A stretch of DNA of 64,000 bases from Cellulomonas sp. (GTDB lineage Bacteria; Actinomycetota; Actinomycetes; Actinomycetales; Cellulomonadaceae), in NCBI RefSeq assembly GCF_017744555.1, contig NZ_JAGIBD010000005.1, positions 62,001 through 126,000 on the forward strand, given 5' to 3'. Below, piece after piece: positions 51,222 through 59,180 of the stretch. Made by a program: the position numbers and the translations under genes. The notes beneath the pieces were generated by a model. It did no database searches. It was not told where the DNA came from and was given only the letters and a program-made list of their open reading frames with translations. How positions within the stretch are numbered: position 1 is the first letter of the stretch; every line of letters begins with the position of its first letter.

Positions 51222-52286
51222 GTGTACCGCCTGCTGTTCGACCTGGTGTTCCGGCGCATGGACCCCGAGAAGGCCCACGAGGTGGCCTTCGGCGTGATCC
51301 GTGGCGTCGCGCGTGTCCCGCTGCTGCGAGACGTGGTCCGCCGCACCTTCGCGCCGCCCGCCAGCGGCGCGGTCGAGGTGTGGGGCCGTCGGTTCCCCGC
51401 CCCGTTCGGCGTCGCGGCGGGCTTCGACAAGAACGCGACCGGCGTCGCGGGCCTGGCGATGCTCGGCTTCGGGTTCGTCGAGATCGGGACCGTGACCGCG
51501 CAGGCGCAGCCCGGCAACGACAAGCCGCGGCTGTGGCGCGTGCTCGACCAGCGGGCGCTGCGCAACCGGATGGGCTTCAACAACGAGGGCTCCGCGGCCG
51601 TCGCACAGCGCCTGGCGCGGCTGCGCGCGACCCCGGCGGGTCGTCGGCTCGTCGTCGGCGTGAACATCGGCAAGACGAAGGTCACCCCGGCCGAGCAGGC
51701 GCCGGTCGACTACGCGACGAGTGCGGGACGGCTCGCGCCGTACGCCGACTACCTCGTGGTCAACGTCTCTTCGCCGAACACGCCTGGGCTGCGCGACCTG
51801 CAGTCCGTCGAGGCGCTGCGGCCGATCCTCGAGGCCACCCGCGTCGCGGCCGACGAGGCGACCGCGCGCGTCGCCCGGCCGCCGGTGCCGCTCCTCGTGA
51901 AGATCGCGCCCGACCTGTCGGACGAGGACGTCGACGCGGTGGCGGAGCTCGCCGCCGAGCTCGGCCTGGACGGCGTCGTCGCGGTCAACACGACGATCGC
52001 GCACGACCTCGGGCCGGGTGGGCTGTCGGGGCCGCCCGTGCTCGCGCGCGGGCTCGACGTCGTCGCACGGCTGCGCAGCCGGCTCGGCCCGGACGCCGTC
52101 ATCGTCGGCGTCGGCGGCGTCTCGACCCCGGCCGACGCCCGCGAGTACCTGGCGGTCGGAGCCACCCTGGTGCAGGGCTACACGGGATTCATCTACCGCG
52201 GACCGGCGTGGGCCTCGCGCATCACCCGTGCGCTCGCGGCCGACGCGGCCCGTCGCGCGGGCGACCGCAGCTCGGCGGCCGTGTGA
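51222..52286 (+). CDS. pyrD: Dihydroorotate dehydrogenase (class 2)
   Basis: 354 residues, quinone-dependent and peripheral to the membrane. It oxidises dihydroorotate in pyrimidine synthesis. N-terminal helices for quinone access (YRLLFDLVFRRMDPEKAHE) are kept; active-site blocks include GVAAGFDKNA, RMGFNNEG, VNVSSPNTPGLRDLQ (catalytic Ser of class 2), LVKIAPDLSDED and GVGGVSTPADAREYLA. The other pyr genes are not in the window. Confidence 0.96.
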   Translation: MYRLLFDLVFRRMDPEKAHEVAFGVIRGVARVPLLRDVVRRTFAPPASGAVEVWGRRFPAPFGVAAGFDKNATGVAGLAMLGFGFVEIGTVTAQAQPGNDKPRLWRVLDQRALRNRMGFNNEGSAAVAQRLARLRATPAGRRLVVGVNIGKTKVTPAEQAPVDYATSAGRLAPYADYLVVNVSSPNTPGLRDLQSVEALRPILEATRVAADEATARVARPPVPLLVKIAPDLSDEDVDAVAELAAELGLDGVVAVNTTIAHDLGPGGLSGPPVLARGLDVVARLRSRLGPDAVIVGVGGVSTPADAREYLAVGATLVQGYTGFIYRGPAWASRITRALAADAARRAGDRSSAAV

Positions 52287-52492
52287 TGGTTGTCCGTCCG
52301 CAGTGGGAGTGGCGTTTCGAGGACGCCTCGGGCCGGGCGCTCGACCGCCCGGTGAGCCCGGTGTTCACGACGCAGTTCGACGCCGAGCAGTGGCTCGGGG
52401 AGCACTGGCGCTCGCTCGCCGAGCAGGGGGTGCATGCGGTGGCGCTGGTCCACGACGGCGAGCAGGCGACCGCGACGCTCGTGCTGAGCTGA
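52286..52492 (+). CDS. 68-residue conserved protein coupled to pyrD
   Basis: 68 residues without recognised domain (MVVRPQWEWRFEDASGRALD, then FTTQFDAEQWLGEHW). ATG 52286 overlaps the pyrD stop by one base (TGATG), so translation is probably coupled. Small acidic proteins of this kind are common downstream of pyrD in Actinobacteria. Confidence 0.7.
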   Translation: MVVRPQWEWRFEDASGRALDRPVSPVFTTQFDAEQWLGEHWRSLAEQGVHAVALVHDGEQATATLVLS

Positions 52493-52496
52493 GCGG

Positions 52497-53954
52497 TCAG
52501 ACGACCGCGCGCACGGCCTGACCACCGGCCGTCGTGACCGACCCGAGACTCGCCCACGCGTCGGCGAGCCCGGTGACCGCCCGCACGAGCGTCTCGGGAG
52601 ACTCGCTGAACGGCAGGCGCAGGTGCCGTTCGAAGCTGCCGTCGACCCCGAAGGCGGGACCGGGGACGAGCCGGACGCCGTGCCGGACGGACACCGCGGT
52701 GAGCGCGCTCGACACGGGCGCACCGAGGTCGACCCAGAGCGACAGGCCGCCTGCGGGAACCGGCACGCGCCACGACGGCAGGCGCTGACCGAGCAGCCCG
52801 ACGAGCAGGTCGCGTCGCTCGCGCAGCACCTCGCGACGTCGGGGCAGCAGCTCGTCGGCCTGCGCGAGCAGCTCCGCGACGACCAGCTGCTCGAGGACCG
52901 CCGTGCCGATGTCGACGTTGCCGCGGACGGCGGCGAGCCGCGCGACGAGGTCGGGGTGGGCGCGGACCCACCCGATCCGCAGGCCGCCCCAGAACGCCTT
53001 CGACGCGGACCCGATCGACACGACCAGGCCCGACGCGCTCCCGTCGCCGGCGAACGAGGCGGGTGACGGGCCGTCGAGCGTGAGCTCGGTGAGGACCTCG
53101 TCCCCGACGACGACGGTGCGATGCCGCCGCGCGATCGACCGCACCCGCTCGCGCTGCTCGGCGTCGAGGCTCGTGCCCGTCGGGTTGCGGTGGTCCGGTA
53201 TGAGGTAGACGAGACGCGGTGCGACCTGCCGGACGGTCGACTCGAGGAGGTCCACGTCGAGGCCGTCGGCGCCGCTCGGCGCCGGTACCGGACGGGCGCC
53301 GACGCGCCGCACGACCTCGATCGCGTGCGGGTACGTGGGGTGCTCGACGACCGCACGGTCGCCGGGCGACGCGTGCGCGGCGACCAGCAGGTGGATGGCC
53401 TGCTGTGCACCGGTGGTGACGAGGACCTGGTCCGGCGTCGTGGGCGTCCCCCGGCGGGTGTACCAGTCGGCGATCGCGGTACGCAGCACGGGCAGGCCGA
53501 GCGGCGCGTAGCCGGTGCCGGCGAGGTAGCGGGGGAGCGCGTCGAGCGCGGCCAGGTACGCGCCGTGCAGCGCCGAGGGGGCGGACGGGGCGGCGATCGA
53601 CAGATCGGCGGCCTCGTCGTCGGTCTCGACCCACGTCCTGGCCTCGGCGCGGGCGCCGGGACCGGCAGGCAGCGTCGTCACCGTGCCGGAGCCGCGGCGG
53701 CTCACGAGGTAGCCCTCGTCGCGCAGCAGGTCGTACGTCGCCGTCGTCGTGGTCCGCGACACGCCCAGCGACTCGGCGAGCTCGCGCTCGCTCGGCAGGC
53801 GCGTGCTCAGCGGCACCGCGCCCGACAGGATCGCGGCCCGCAGCCCGTCGGCGAGCGCGGTGTACGCGGGGCCGGACCGCTGCCAGGCGCCCAGCACGGC
53901 CGCGAGGCGCGAGCCGGCCATGCGGCGGTCGGTCGGCAGATCAGTCACCGTCAT
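52497..53954 (-). CDS. MocR-family regulator (GntR helix-turn-helix plus aminotransferase domain)
   Basis: 485 residues. The N-terminal winged helix is of GntR type (GLRAAILSGAVPLSTRLPSER, then LAESLGVSRTTTTATYDLL). The C-terminal class I aminotransferase-like domain keeps the PLP Lys in SIGSASKAFWGGLRIGW, the DHRNPTG loop (variant of NPTG) and the DEVLTEL motif. MocR proteins use PLP as a sensor. It faces the yczE gene, the arrangement seen in the YczR/YczE group, so it probably controls that membrane protein. CATAGT six bases before ATG 53954 could be the -10. Confidence 0.9.
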   Translation of the reverse strand: MTVTDLPTDRRMAGSRLAAVLGAWQRSGPAYTALADGLRAAILSGAVPLSTRLPSERELAESLGVSRTTTTATYDLLRDEGYLVSRRGSGTVTTLPAGPGARAEARTWVETDDEAADLSIAAPSAPSALHGAYLAALDALPRYLAGTGYAPLGLPVLRTAIADWYTRRGTPTTPDQVLVTTGAQQAIHLLVAAHASPGDRAVVEHPTYPHAIEVVRRVGARPVPAPSGADGLDVDLLESTVRQVAPRLVYLIPDHRNPTGTSLDAEQRERVRSIARRHRTVVVGDEVLTELTLDGPSPASFAGDGSASGLVVSIGSASKAFWGGLRIGWVRAHPDLVARLAAVRGNVDIGTAVLEQLVVAELLAQADELLPRRREVLRERRDLLVGLLGQRLPSWRVPVPAGGLSLWVDLGAPVSSALTAVSVRHGVRLVPGPAFGVDGSFERHLRLPFSESPETLVRAVTGLADAWASLGSVTTAGGQAVRAVV

Positions 53955-53961
53955 GGCGCCA

Positions 53962-53981
53962 CTATGACAGAAATGGCTATG
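53962..53981. promoter_or_regulatory. Direct repeat in the MocR/yczE divergent region
   Basis: CTATG occurs twice 15 bp apart (53962-53966 and 53977-53981), immediately upstream of the MocR start, and the first copy overlaps its presumed -10. MocR regulators are known to bind direct repeats. Confidence 0.4.
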
Positions 53982-54002
53982 CACGGGGAGGCCAAAGCAC
54001 GT

Positions 54003-54008
54003 CAAGAT
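54003..54008 (+). promoter_or_regulatory. Leaderless-type -10 (CAAGAT) for the 61-residue ORF
   Basis: CAAGAT with seven bases to ATG 54016; deviates from TANNNT at the first position only. Confidence 0.35.
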
Positions 54009-54015
54009 CGCCACC

Positions 54016-54201
54016 ATGGACGCGACGATGAGGGCCACTCTCGTCCCGATCGGGGTGGCGGCAATGATCGGACTCGTGATGGCGTTGAGGAGGACCGTGG
54101 CCCGCGACGGGTGGGGTCACCGGCCGCCGCCGACGTCGCGGCACGACTGGGCAGAGGGGACGACCGTGGAGATCGAGCGCAGCACGCAGGTGCACGCGTG
54201 A
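54016..54201 (+). CDS. 61-residue membrane protein overlapping yczE
   Basis: 61 residues: a single hydrophobic helix near the N terminus (TLVPIGVAAMIGLVMAL) and a polar tail with GWGHRPPPTSRHDW. Its stop and the GTG of yczE share four bases (GTGA, 54198-54201), the overlap type seen at many true gene pairs in this window. A -10-like CAAGAT lies seven bases before ATG 54016. No homologue recognised. Confidence 0.55.
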   Translation: MDATMRATLVPIGVAAMIGLVMALRRTVARDGWGHRPPPTSRHDWAEGTTVEIERSTQVHA

Positions 54202-54842
54202 CGGCACCGGTCCGCCGGGCCACCCAGCTGCTCGGCGGGCTCGTGCTCTACGCGGCGTCGATGGCGCTCCTCGTGCACGCCGGACTCGGGAACATGCCCT
54301 GGGACGTGCTCACGCAGGGCATCTCGCGGCACACCGGCCTGTCGTTCGGCACCGTCACGCTCCTGACGAGCGTCGTCGTGCTCGCGTGCTGGATCCCGCT
54401 GCGGCAGCGCCCTGGCGTCGGGACGGTGGCGAACGTCCTCGTGATCGGCCTGCTCGTCGACCCGTTCCTCGCCGGGCTCGACCGCCTGCCCGACCCGCTG
54501 CCGCTCGCCGTGCGGATCGCCATGGTCGTCGTCGGCATCGTGCTCAACGCGCTGGCCACCGGGCTGTACGTCGGCGCGTGCCTCGGACCCGGTCCGCGCG
54601 ACGGCCTCATGACCGGGCTCGTGGCCCGGACCGGCCGCTCCGTGCGGCTCGTCCGGACGAGCATCGAGGTGCTGGTCGTCGCCGCGGGCTGGGCGCTCGG
54701 GGGCACCGTGGGCCTGGCCACGGTCGCCTACGCGGTCGCCGTCGGGCCGCTCGTGCACGTCTTCCTGTCGCGCCTGACGGTGCCGCTCCCGTCGGCCGTC
54801 GACGCCGAGCCCGAGCCGACCGCCGCGCCCGTCACCCGCTGA
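54198..54842 (+). CDS. yczE: YczE/YyaS/YitT-type membrane protein
   Basis: 214 residues, five to six transmembrane helices. The family signature appears at the start of the second helix, AGLGNMPWDVLTQGIS, and in ATGLYVGACLGPGPRDGLMTGL. Function unknown, possibly transport of an amino acid or PLP-related compound sensed by the divergent MocR regulator. Acidic, Pro-rich C-terminal tail. Confidence 0.85.
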   Translation: MTAPVRRATQLLGGLVLYAASMALLVHAGLGNMPWDVLTQGISRHTGLSFGTVTLLTSVVVLACWIPLRQRPGVGTVANVLVIGLLVDPFLAGLDRLPDPLPLAVRIAMVVVGIVLNALATGLYVGACLGPGPRDGLMTGLVARTGRSVRLVRTSIEVLVVAAGWALGGTVGLATVAYAVAVGPLVHVFLSRLTVPLPSAVDAEPEPTAAPVTR

Positions 54843-54848
54843 CGGGAC

Positions 54849-54887
54849 GACGAAGGGCCCCGGACGCGACGTCCGGGGCCCTTCGTG
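54849..54887. terminator. Bidirectional terminator between yczE and the aldo-keto reductase
   Basis: A perfect stem of 17 bp (CGACGAAGGG-type arms containing CGAAGGGCCCCGGAC and its complement) with the 5-nt loop GCGAC lies between two convergent stops. It shares the CGAAGG...CCTTCG design with the sucB terminator. Confidence 0.85.
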
Positions 54888-54893
54888 ATGCGG

Positions 54894-55901
54894 TCAGCGC
54901 GAGGGCGAGTTCTTCGCCGTCTCGGCCGGGTCGGTGACGACCGCGTCGCCGAGGACCTCGTCGATCCGCGACATCAGCTCGGCGGGGATCTCGACGCCCG
55001 ACGCCTTGACGTTCTCCGCGACCTGCTCGGGGCGCGAGGCGCCGATGATCGCCGCGGCGACGTTCTGGTTCTGCAGCACCCACGCGATGGCGAGCTGCGC
55101 CATCGTCAGCCCCAGCTCGTCCGCGACCGGACGCAGCTTCTGGACGCGCTCGAGCACCTCCTGGTTCTCCAGGAAGCGGCCGATCATCCGGGCGCCGCCC
55201 TTCTCGTCGGTGCCGCGCGAGCCCTCGGGCGCCGGCTGGCCGGGCAGGTACTTGCCCGTGAGCACGCCCTGCGCGACGGGGGACCACACGATCTGCGAGA
55301 GCCCGAGCTCCTGCGACGTGGGGACGACCTCCGACTCGATGACGCGCCAGAGGGCCGAGTACTGCGGCTGGTTCGAGACGAACGGGATCCGCAGCTCCTG
55401 CGCGAGCGCGTGGCCCTGACGGATCTGGTCCGCCGTCCACTCGGAGACGCCGATGTAGTGCGCCTTGCCCGCGTGCACGATGTCCGCGAACGCCTGCATC
55501 GTCTCCTCGATGGGCGTCGCGTGGTCCCACCGGTGCGCCTGGTACAGGTCGACGTAGTCGGTCTGCAGGCGCTGCAGCGAGCCGTCGATCGACTCCATGA
55601 TGTGCTTGCGGGACAGGCCCATGTCGTTGGCGCCGCCGGGGCCTGTCGGCCAGAAGACCTTCGTGAAGATCTCGAGCGACTGGCGCCGCTCACCCTTCAG
55701 CGCCTCGCCGAGGACGGTCTCCGCCTTGGTGTTGGCGTACACGTCCGCCGTGTCGAAGCTCGTGATGCCGGCGTCGAGCGCCGCGCGGACGCAGGCCTTC
55801 GCCGTGTCGTTCTCGACCTGCGAGCCGTGCGTGAGCCAGTTGCCGTAGGTGATTTCGGTGATCTTGAGGCCGGATCGGCCCAGGTTTCGGTAAGCAACCA
55901 T
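54894..55901 (-). CDS. Aldo/keto reductase (voltage-channel beta-subunit type)
   Basis: 335 residues, a TIM barrel NADPH-dependent reductase. Family motifs: FDTADVYANTKAETVLG (catalytic Asp and Tyr), the catalytic-region FTKVFWPTGPG (Lys) and HRWDHATPIEETMQA, with the cofactor site GASRPEQVAENV. Closest group by pattern is the KvBeta/YghZ type. TAGGGT (complement of 55909-55914) lies seven bases before ATG 55901. Confidence 0.92.
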   Translation of the reverse strand: MVAYRNLGRSGLKITEITYGNWLTHGSQVENDTAKACVRAALDAGITSFDTADVYANTKAETVLGEALKGERRQSLEIFTKVFWPTGPGGANDMGLSRKHIMESIDGSLQRLQTDYVDLYQAHRWDHATPIEETMQAFADIVHAGKAHYIGVSEWTADQIRQGHALAQELRIPFVSNQPQYSALWRVIESEVVPTSQELGLSQIVWSPVAQGVLTGKYLPGQPAPEGSRGTDEKGGARMIGRFLENQEVLERVQKLRPVADELGLTMAQLAIAWVLQNQNVAAAIIGASRPEQVAENVKASGVEIPAELMSRIDEVLGDAVVTDPAETAKNSPSR

Positions 55902-55921
55902 GGGCTCAACCCTATGTCGGC

Positions 55922-56512
55922 TCAGGAGGGGCGCTGCCCGTGCTTCACCTGGGGCTTGGGCATGCGCGACGGCCGGATCTGGAACGCGCGGATGAGCGCG
56001 TAGGACAGCGTGCCCTTGGGCGGTGCGTCGACGCCGAACTTCGCCGCGTAGACCTTCTTGAGCCCGCGCCACATGAACCAGCCGTCGATGATCGCGGCGA
56101 GCACGAAGACGTACAGCACGAGGATCGCGAGCGCAGCCAGCAGCGGTGCCGCGTTGCTCAGCGTGAGCTGCACGACGAGCAGCACGGCGGCCGCCGGGAG
56201 GATGAGCTCGGCGAGGTTCCAGCGCGCGTCGACGTAGTCGCGCACGAACCGGCGCTGCGGACCACGGTCCTTCGCGGGCATGAAGCGCTCGTCGCCGGTC
56301 TGCATCGCGCGGTACTCGCGGTCGCGCTGCTCCTTGGCCTGCTGACGGCCCGCCTTGCCCGCCGCCTTGCGGTCGGCGGGCACCAGGGGGCGCTTGTTCG
56401 CGGCCTCGGCCTCCTTGCGCTTGGGCGTGGGCCGGCCCTTGCCGTCGGGAGACGGGGTGGCCTGCGCCGTCACCGGCGACGCGTCCTGGGGGTCGTTGCT
56501 GCGTCCGAACAC
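55922..56512 (-). CDS. DUF3043 membrane protein
   Basis: 196 residues. A basic, Lys/Ala-rich N-terminal half (PTPKRKEAEAANKRPLVP, then QQAKEQRDREYRAM) and the conserved PQRRFVRDYVDARWN lead to two transmembrane helices (about 100-145). DUF3043 function is unknown; it is conserved next to glycerate kinase and HesB/IscA genes (Rv2206 type). TACCCT (complement of 56519-56524) lies six bases before GTG 56512. Confidence 0.85.
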   Translation of the reverse strand: MFGRSNDPQDASPVTAQATPSPDGKGRPTPKRKEAEAANKRPLVPADRKAAGKAGRQQAKEQRDREYRAMQTGDERFMPAKDRGPQRRFVRDYVDARWNLAELILPAAAVLLVVQLTLSNAAPLLAALAILVLYVFVLAAIIDGWFMWRGLKKVYAAKFGVDAPPKGTLSYALIRAFQIRPSRMPKPQVKHGQRPS

Positions 56513-56518
56513 CCTGCC

Positions 56519-56536
56519 AGGGTAGTCGAGTAGCGT
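56519..56536. promoter_or_regulatory. Back-to-back leaderless promoters of DUF3043 and M20 peptidase genes
   Basis: TACCCT on the minus strand (56519-56524) and TAGCGT on the plus strand (56531-56536) are six bases apart and serve starts at 56512 and 56545, so the entire 32-bp gap is promoter. Confidence 0.55.
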
Positions 56537-56544
56537 GGCCGCTC

Positions 56545-57933
56545 GTGACCTTCGAGACGCCCTCCGGGCCCGACGCCGGACGCGTCGAGACCCTCCGCAC
56601 CCGCACCGCTGACGCCTTCCCCGCTCTGCGGGCCGACCTGGAGGCGCTGGTGCGGATCCCCGGCGTCTCCAACCCGGAGTTCGACCAGGGCCACGTCACC
56701 GTGAGCGCGTCGGCGGTCGCGGACCTGCTGCTCGGCGCCGGTCTCGACGACGTGCAGGTCCTGACCGCCGCGACGCCCGACGGCCGGCCCGGGGCGCCTG
56801 CGGTCGTCGCGCGGCGGCTCGCACCGGCCGGTGCCCCGACGGTGCTGCTGTACGCGCACCACGACGTCCAGCCGCCCGGCGACGACGCGGACTGGGTGTC
56901 GCCGCCGTTCGAGCCGACCGAGCGTGACGGCCGCCTGTTCGGCCGCGGCTCCGCGGACGACAAGGCGGGCGTGGTCGCGCACCTGGGTGCGCTCCGGGTG
57001 CTCGGGGACGAGCTCGGCGTCGGCGTGACGGTGTTCGTGGAGGGCGAGGAGGAGATCGGCTCGCCGACGTTCACGGCCTTCCTGCACGCGCACCGCGACC
57101 TGCTCGCCGCCGACGTGATCGTGGTCGCGGACTCGGCGAACTGGGCCGTCGGCACGCCCGGCCTCACGACGTCGCTGCGCGGGCTCGTGGACTGCACGGT
57201 CGAGGTCGAGGTGCTGCACCACGCCGTGCACTCGGGCCAGTTCGGCGGCCCGCTGCTCGATGCGCCGACCCTCCTCGCGCGCCTGGTCGCGACGCTGCAC
57301 GACGAGCAGGGCGACGTCGCCGTCGAGGGGCTCGTGCACGCACCCGACCCGACGGTCGACTACGACGAGGCTGCCTTCCGGGCCGACTCGGGCGTGCTCG
57401 ACGGCGTGCACCTCGCGGGGACCGGGCCGATCTCCGCGCGGCTGTGGACCCGGCCGGCGATCTCGGTGATCGGCTTCGATGCGCCCCGGGTCGCGAGCGC
57501 GTCGAACACCCTGACCCCGCGGGCGACGGCCAAGCTGTCGGTCCGGCTCGCGCCCGGACAGGACCCCGCGGCGGCGATGGGCGCGCTGCGTCGACACCTC
57601 GTCGAGCACGCGCCGTTCGGTGCCCGGGTCACGGTGACGGACGGCGAGCAGGGCAAGCCGTTCCAGGCGCCGCTCGACTCGGCGGCCATGCAGGCCGCGC
57701 GCTGGGCGTTCGCGGAGTCGTGGGGGGCCGACCCGGTCGACATCGGCATCGGCGGCTCGATCCCGTTCATCGCGGACCTGCTCGAGGTGTTCCCGGACGC
57801 GGCGATCCTCGTCACCGGCGTGCAGGATCCCGACAGCCGTGCGCACGGTGCGAACGAGTCGGTCGACCTGCGTGAGCTCGAGCGCGTCGTCCTCGCGGAG
57901 GCCCTGCTGCTCGAGCGGCTCGCGCAGGGCTGA
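56545..57933 (+). CDS. M20-family dipeptidase
   Basis: 462 residues. A metal-dependent exopeptidase with VLLYAHHDVQPPGDD (metal His and Asp), GRGSADDKAGVVAHL (bridging Asp and its Lys), FVEGEEEIGSPTF (catalytic Glu pair) and ILVTGVQDPDSRAHGANESVD (terminal metal His). The inserted dimerisation domain is present. It hydrolyses dipeptides or similar, cytosolic. Confidence 0.93.
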   Translation: MTFETPSGPDAGRVETLRTRTADAFPALRADLEALVRIPGVSNPEFDQGHVTVSASAVADLLLGAGLDDVQVLTAATPDGRPGAPAVVARRLAPAGAPTVLLYAHHDVQPPGDDADWVSPPFEPTERDGRLFGRGSADDKAGVVAHLGALRVLGDELGVGVTVFVEGEEEIGSPTFTAFLHAHRDLLAADVIVVADSANWAVGTPGLTTSLRGLVDCTVEVEVLHHAVHSGQFGGPLLDAPTLLARLVATLHDEQGDVAVEGLVHAPDPTVDYDEAAFRADSGVLDGVHLAGTGPISARLWTRPAISVIGFDAPRVASASNTLTPRATAKLSVRLAPGQDPAAAMGALRRHLVEHAPFGARVTVTDGEQGKPFQAPLDSAAMQAARWAFAESWGADPVDIGIGGSIPFIADLLEVFPDAAILVTGVQDPDSRAHGANESVDLRELERVVLAEALLLERLAQG

Positions 57934-57964
57934 CGGCGCCGTCGGACGTCGTCCGGTCCCGGCG

Positions 57965-57980
57965 GCCGGCCCCTGCCGGC
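57965..57980. terminator. Weak hairpin between convergent M20 peptidase and thioesterase genes
   Basis: GCCGGC-CCCT-GCCGGC forms a 6-bp stem with a 4-nt loop. It is the best hairpin in the 57-bp gap. Confidence 0.35.
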
Positions 57981-57990
57981 GTGGTGCGGC

Positions 57991-58518
57991 TCAGCGTGCG
58001 GCGACGTCCACCGCGCGCGCCCAGGCCGCGACGTCGTCCGGCAGCTCCGGGCTGGGCACCTCGCCGTCGGACAGGAGCGCGACGACGTCCGTCGCCGCGA
58101 CCCGCTCGCCGCCTCGCCCGAGGAAGCGGCCCGCGACGACTCCGCGCGCGACGAGCTCGCCGCGCCGCGTGAACGTCTGCTCGAGGTACACCACGCGGGC
58201 GTCCCAGCCGAGCACGCGCGACGTCAGCTCGAACTCCTGCCACAGCGTCAGCGACCGCCGGTACTTGATGGTCGACGCCGCGACGACGGGGTACCAGCCG
58301 CGCTCCGCGAGCAGCCCGTACGCGCCCAGGTCCGCGAGCAGGTTGCTGCGGCCCACGTCCATCATCTGCAGGTACACGCCGTTGTTGACGTGCCGGTAGA
58401 GGTCGAGGTCGCCGACGTGCACGCGCAGCCTCGTGACGGACGGGTCGAGCAGACCCTGGCCGGGGACTGCCGGACGGGGACGCCACGTGGCGAGGGCGAG
58501 CTGGAGGGTGCGGATCAC
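57991..58518 (-). CDS. Hotdog-fold acyl-CoA thioesterase
   Basis: 175 residues. The 4HBT-like signature GDLDLYRHVNNGVYLQMMDVGR contains the HVNN motif (catalytic Asp-like region), followed by VVAASTIKYRRSLTLWQEFEL. It matches the THEM6-like thioesterase group; substrate unknown. TAGCAT (complement of 58525-58530) lies six bases before GTG 58518. Confidence 0.87.
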   Translation of the reverse strand: MIRTLQLALATWRPRPAVPGQGLLDPSVTRLRVHVGDLDLYRHVNNGVYLQMMDVGRSNLLADLGAYGLLAERGWYPVVAASTIKYRRSLTLWQEFELTSRVLGWDARVVYLEQTFTRRGELVARGVVAGRFLGRGGERVAATDVVALLSDGEVPSPELPDDVAAWARAVDVAAR

Positions 58519-58563
58519 CCGTCGATGCTACTGACGAGTAACTGAGGTGTCCCTGAGACCCGG

Positions 58564-59163
58564 TCAGACGGGTGGGGCAGGGTCGTACTGGATACCCCGC
58601 CGCACGCCGCGCGCCATGTCGACCGACTCGAGCCGGGCCACCAGGTGCAGCGCCATGTCGATCCCCGCGGACACCCCGGCGGACGTGATGACGTCGCCGT
58701 CGTCGACGAAGCGCGCCTCGGTGTCGGCCAGCACGCTCGGGTCGAACGTCGCGAGCTCGTCGAACGCCGCCCAGTGCGTCGTCGCGGGCCGCCCGGCCAG
58801 GAGCCCCGCGGCCGCGTACACGAGCGCGCCCGTGCACACCGACACGAGCAGGGGAGTCGTCGCGCGCATGCGCCGCACCCACTCGAGGTGCTCAGGGTCA
58901 GCGGCGAGCGCGCGTGTGCCCTGACCACCCGGGTACAGGAGCACGTGCAGCGGGCCGACGTCGTCCGCGCTGCGGTCGGGCACCAGGCACAGACCCTTCG
59001 CGCAGCGCACTCCCGCGCCGTCCGCCGAGAACGTCACGACCTCGGGCCGCAGCGCCGAGTGCTGGGCCCACGAGCTGAGCACGTCGTACGGGCCGACGAC
59101 ATCGAGCTCCTCGGCGCCGTCGAAGACGAACAGGCCGACCCGCATGTGGCTGCCCGTGTTCAC
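58564..59163 (-). CDS. DJ-1/PfpI family protein (isonitrile hydratase-like)
   Basis: 199 residues. The nucleophile elbow is VSVCTGALVYAAAGLLAGR with the reactive Cys, then PATTHW, and VSAGIDMALHLVARL matches the isonitrile hydratase/AraC-partner subgroup. Glu of the DJ-1 triad appears in the early VFDGAEELDVVGP. GTG 59163 has GAGG six bases upstream; ATG 59145 would begin at the conserved strand. It follows nadA by 17 bases and is probably co-transcribed. Confidence 0.87.
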   Translation of the reverse strand: MNTGSHMRVGLFVFDGAEELDVVGPYDVLSSWAQHSALRPEVVTFSADGAGVRCAKGLCLVPDRSADDVGPLHVLLYPGGQGTRALAADPEHLEWVRRMRATTPLLVSVCTGALVYAAAGLLAGRPATTHWAAFDELATFDPSVLADTEARFVDDGDVITSAGVSAGIDMALHLVARLESVDMARGVRRGIQYDPAPPV

Positions 59164-59180
59164 TCAGCACCTCGGTCCAC

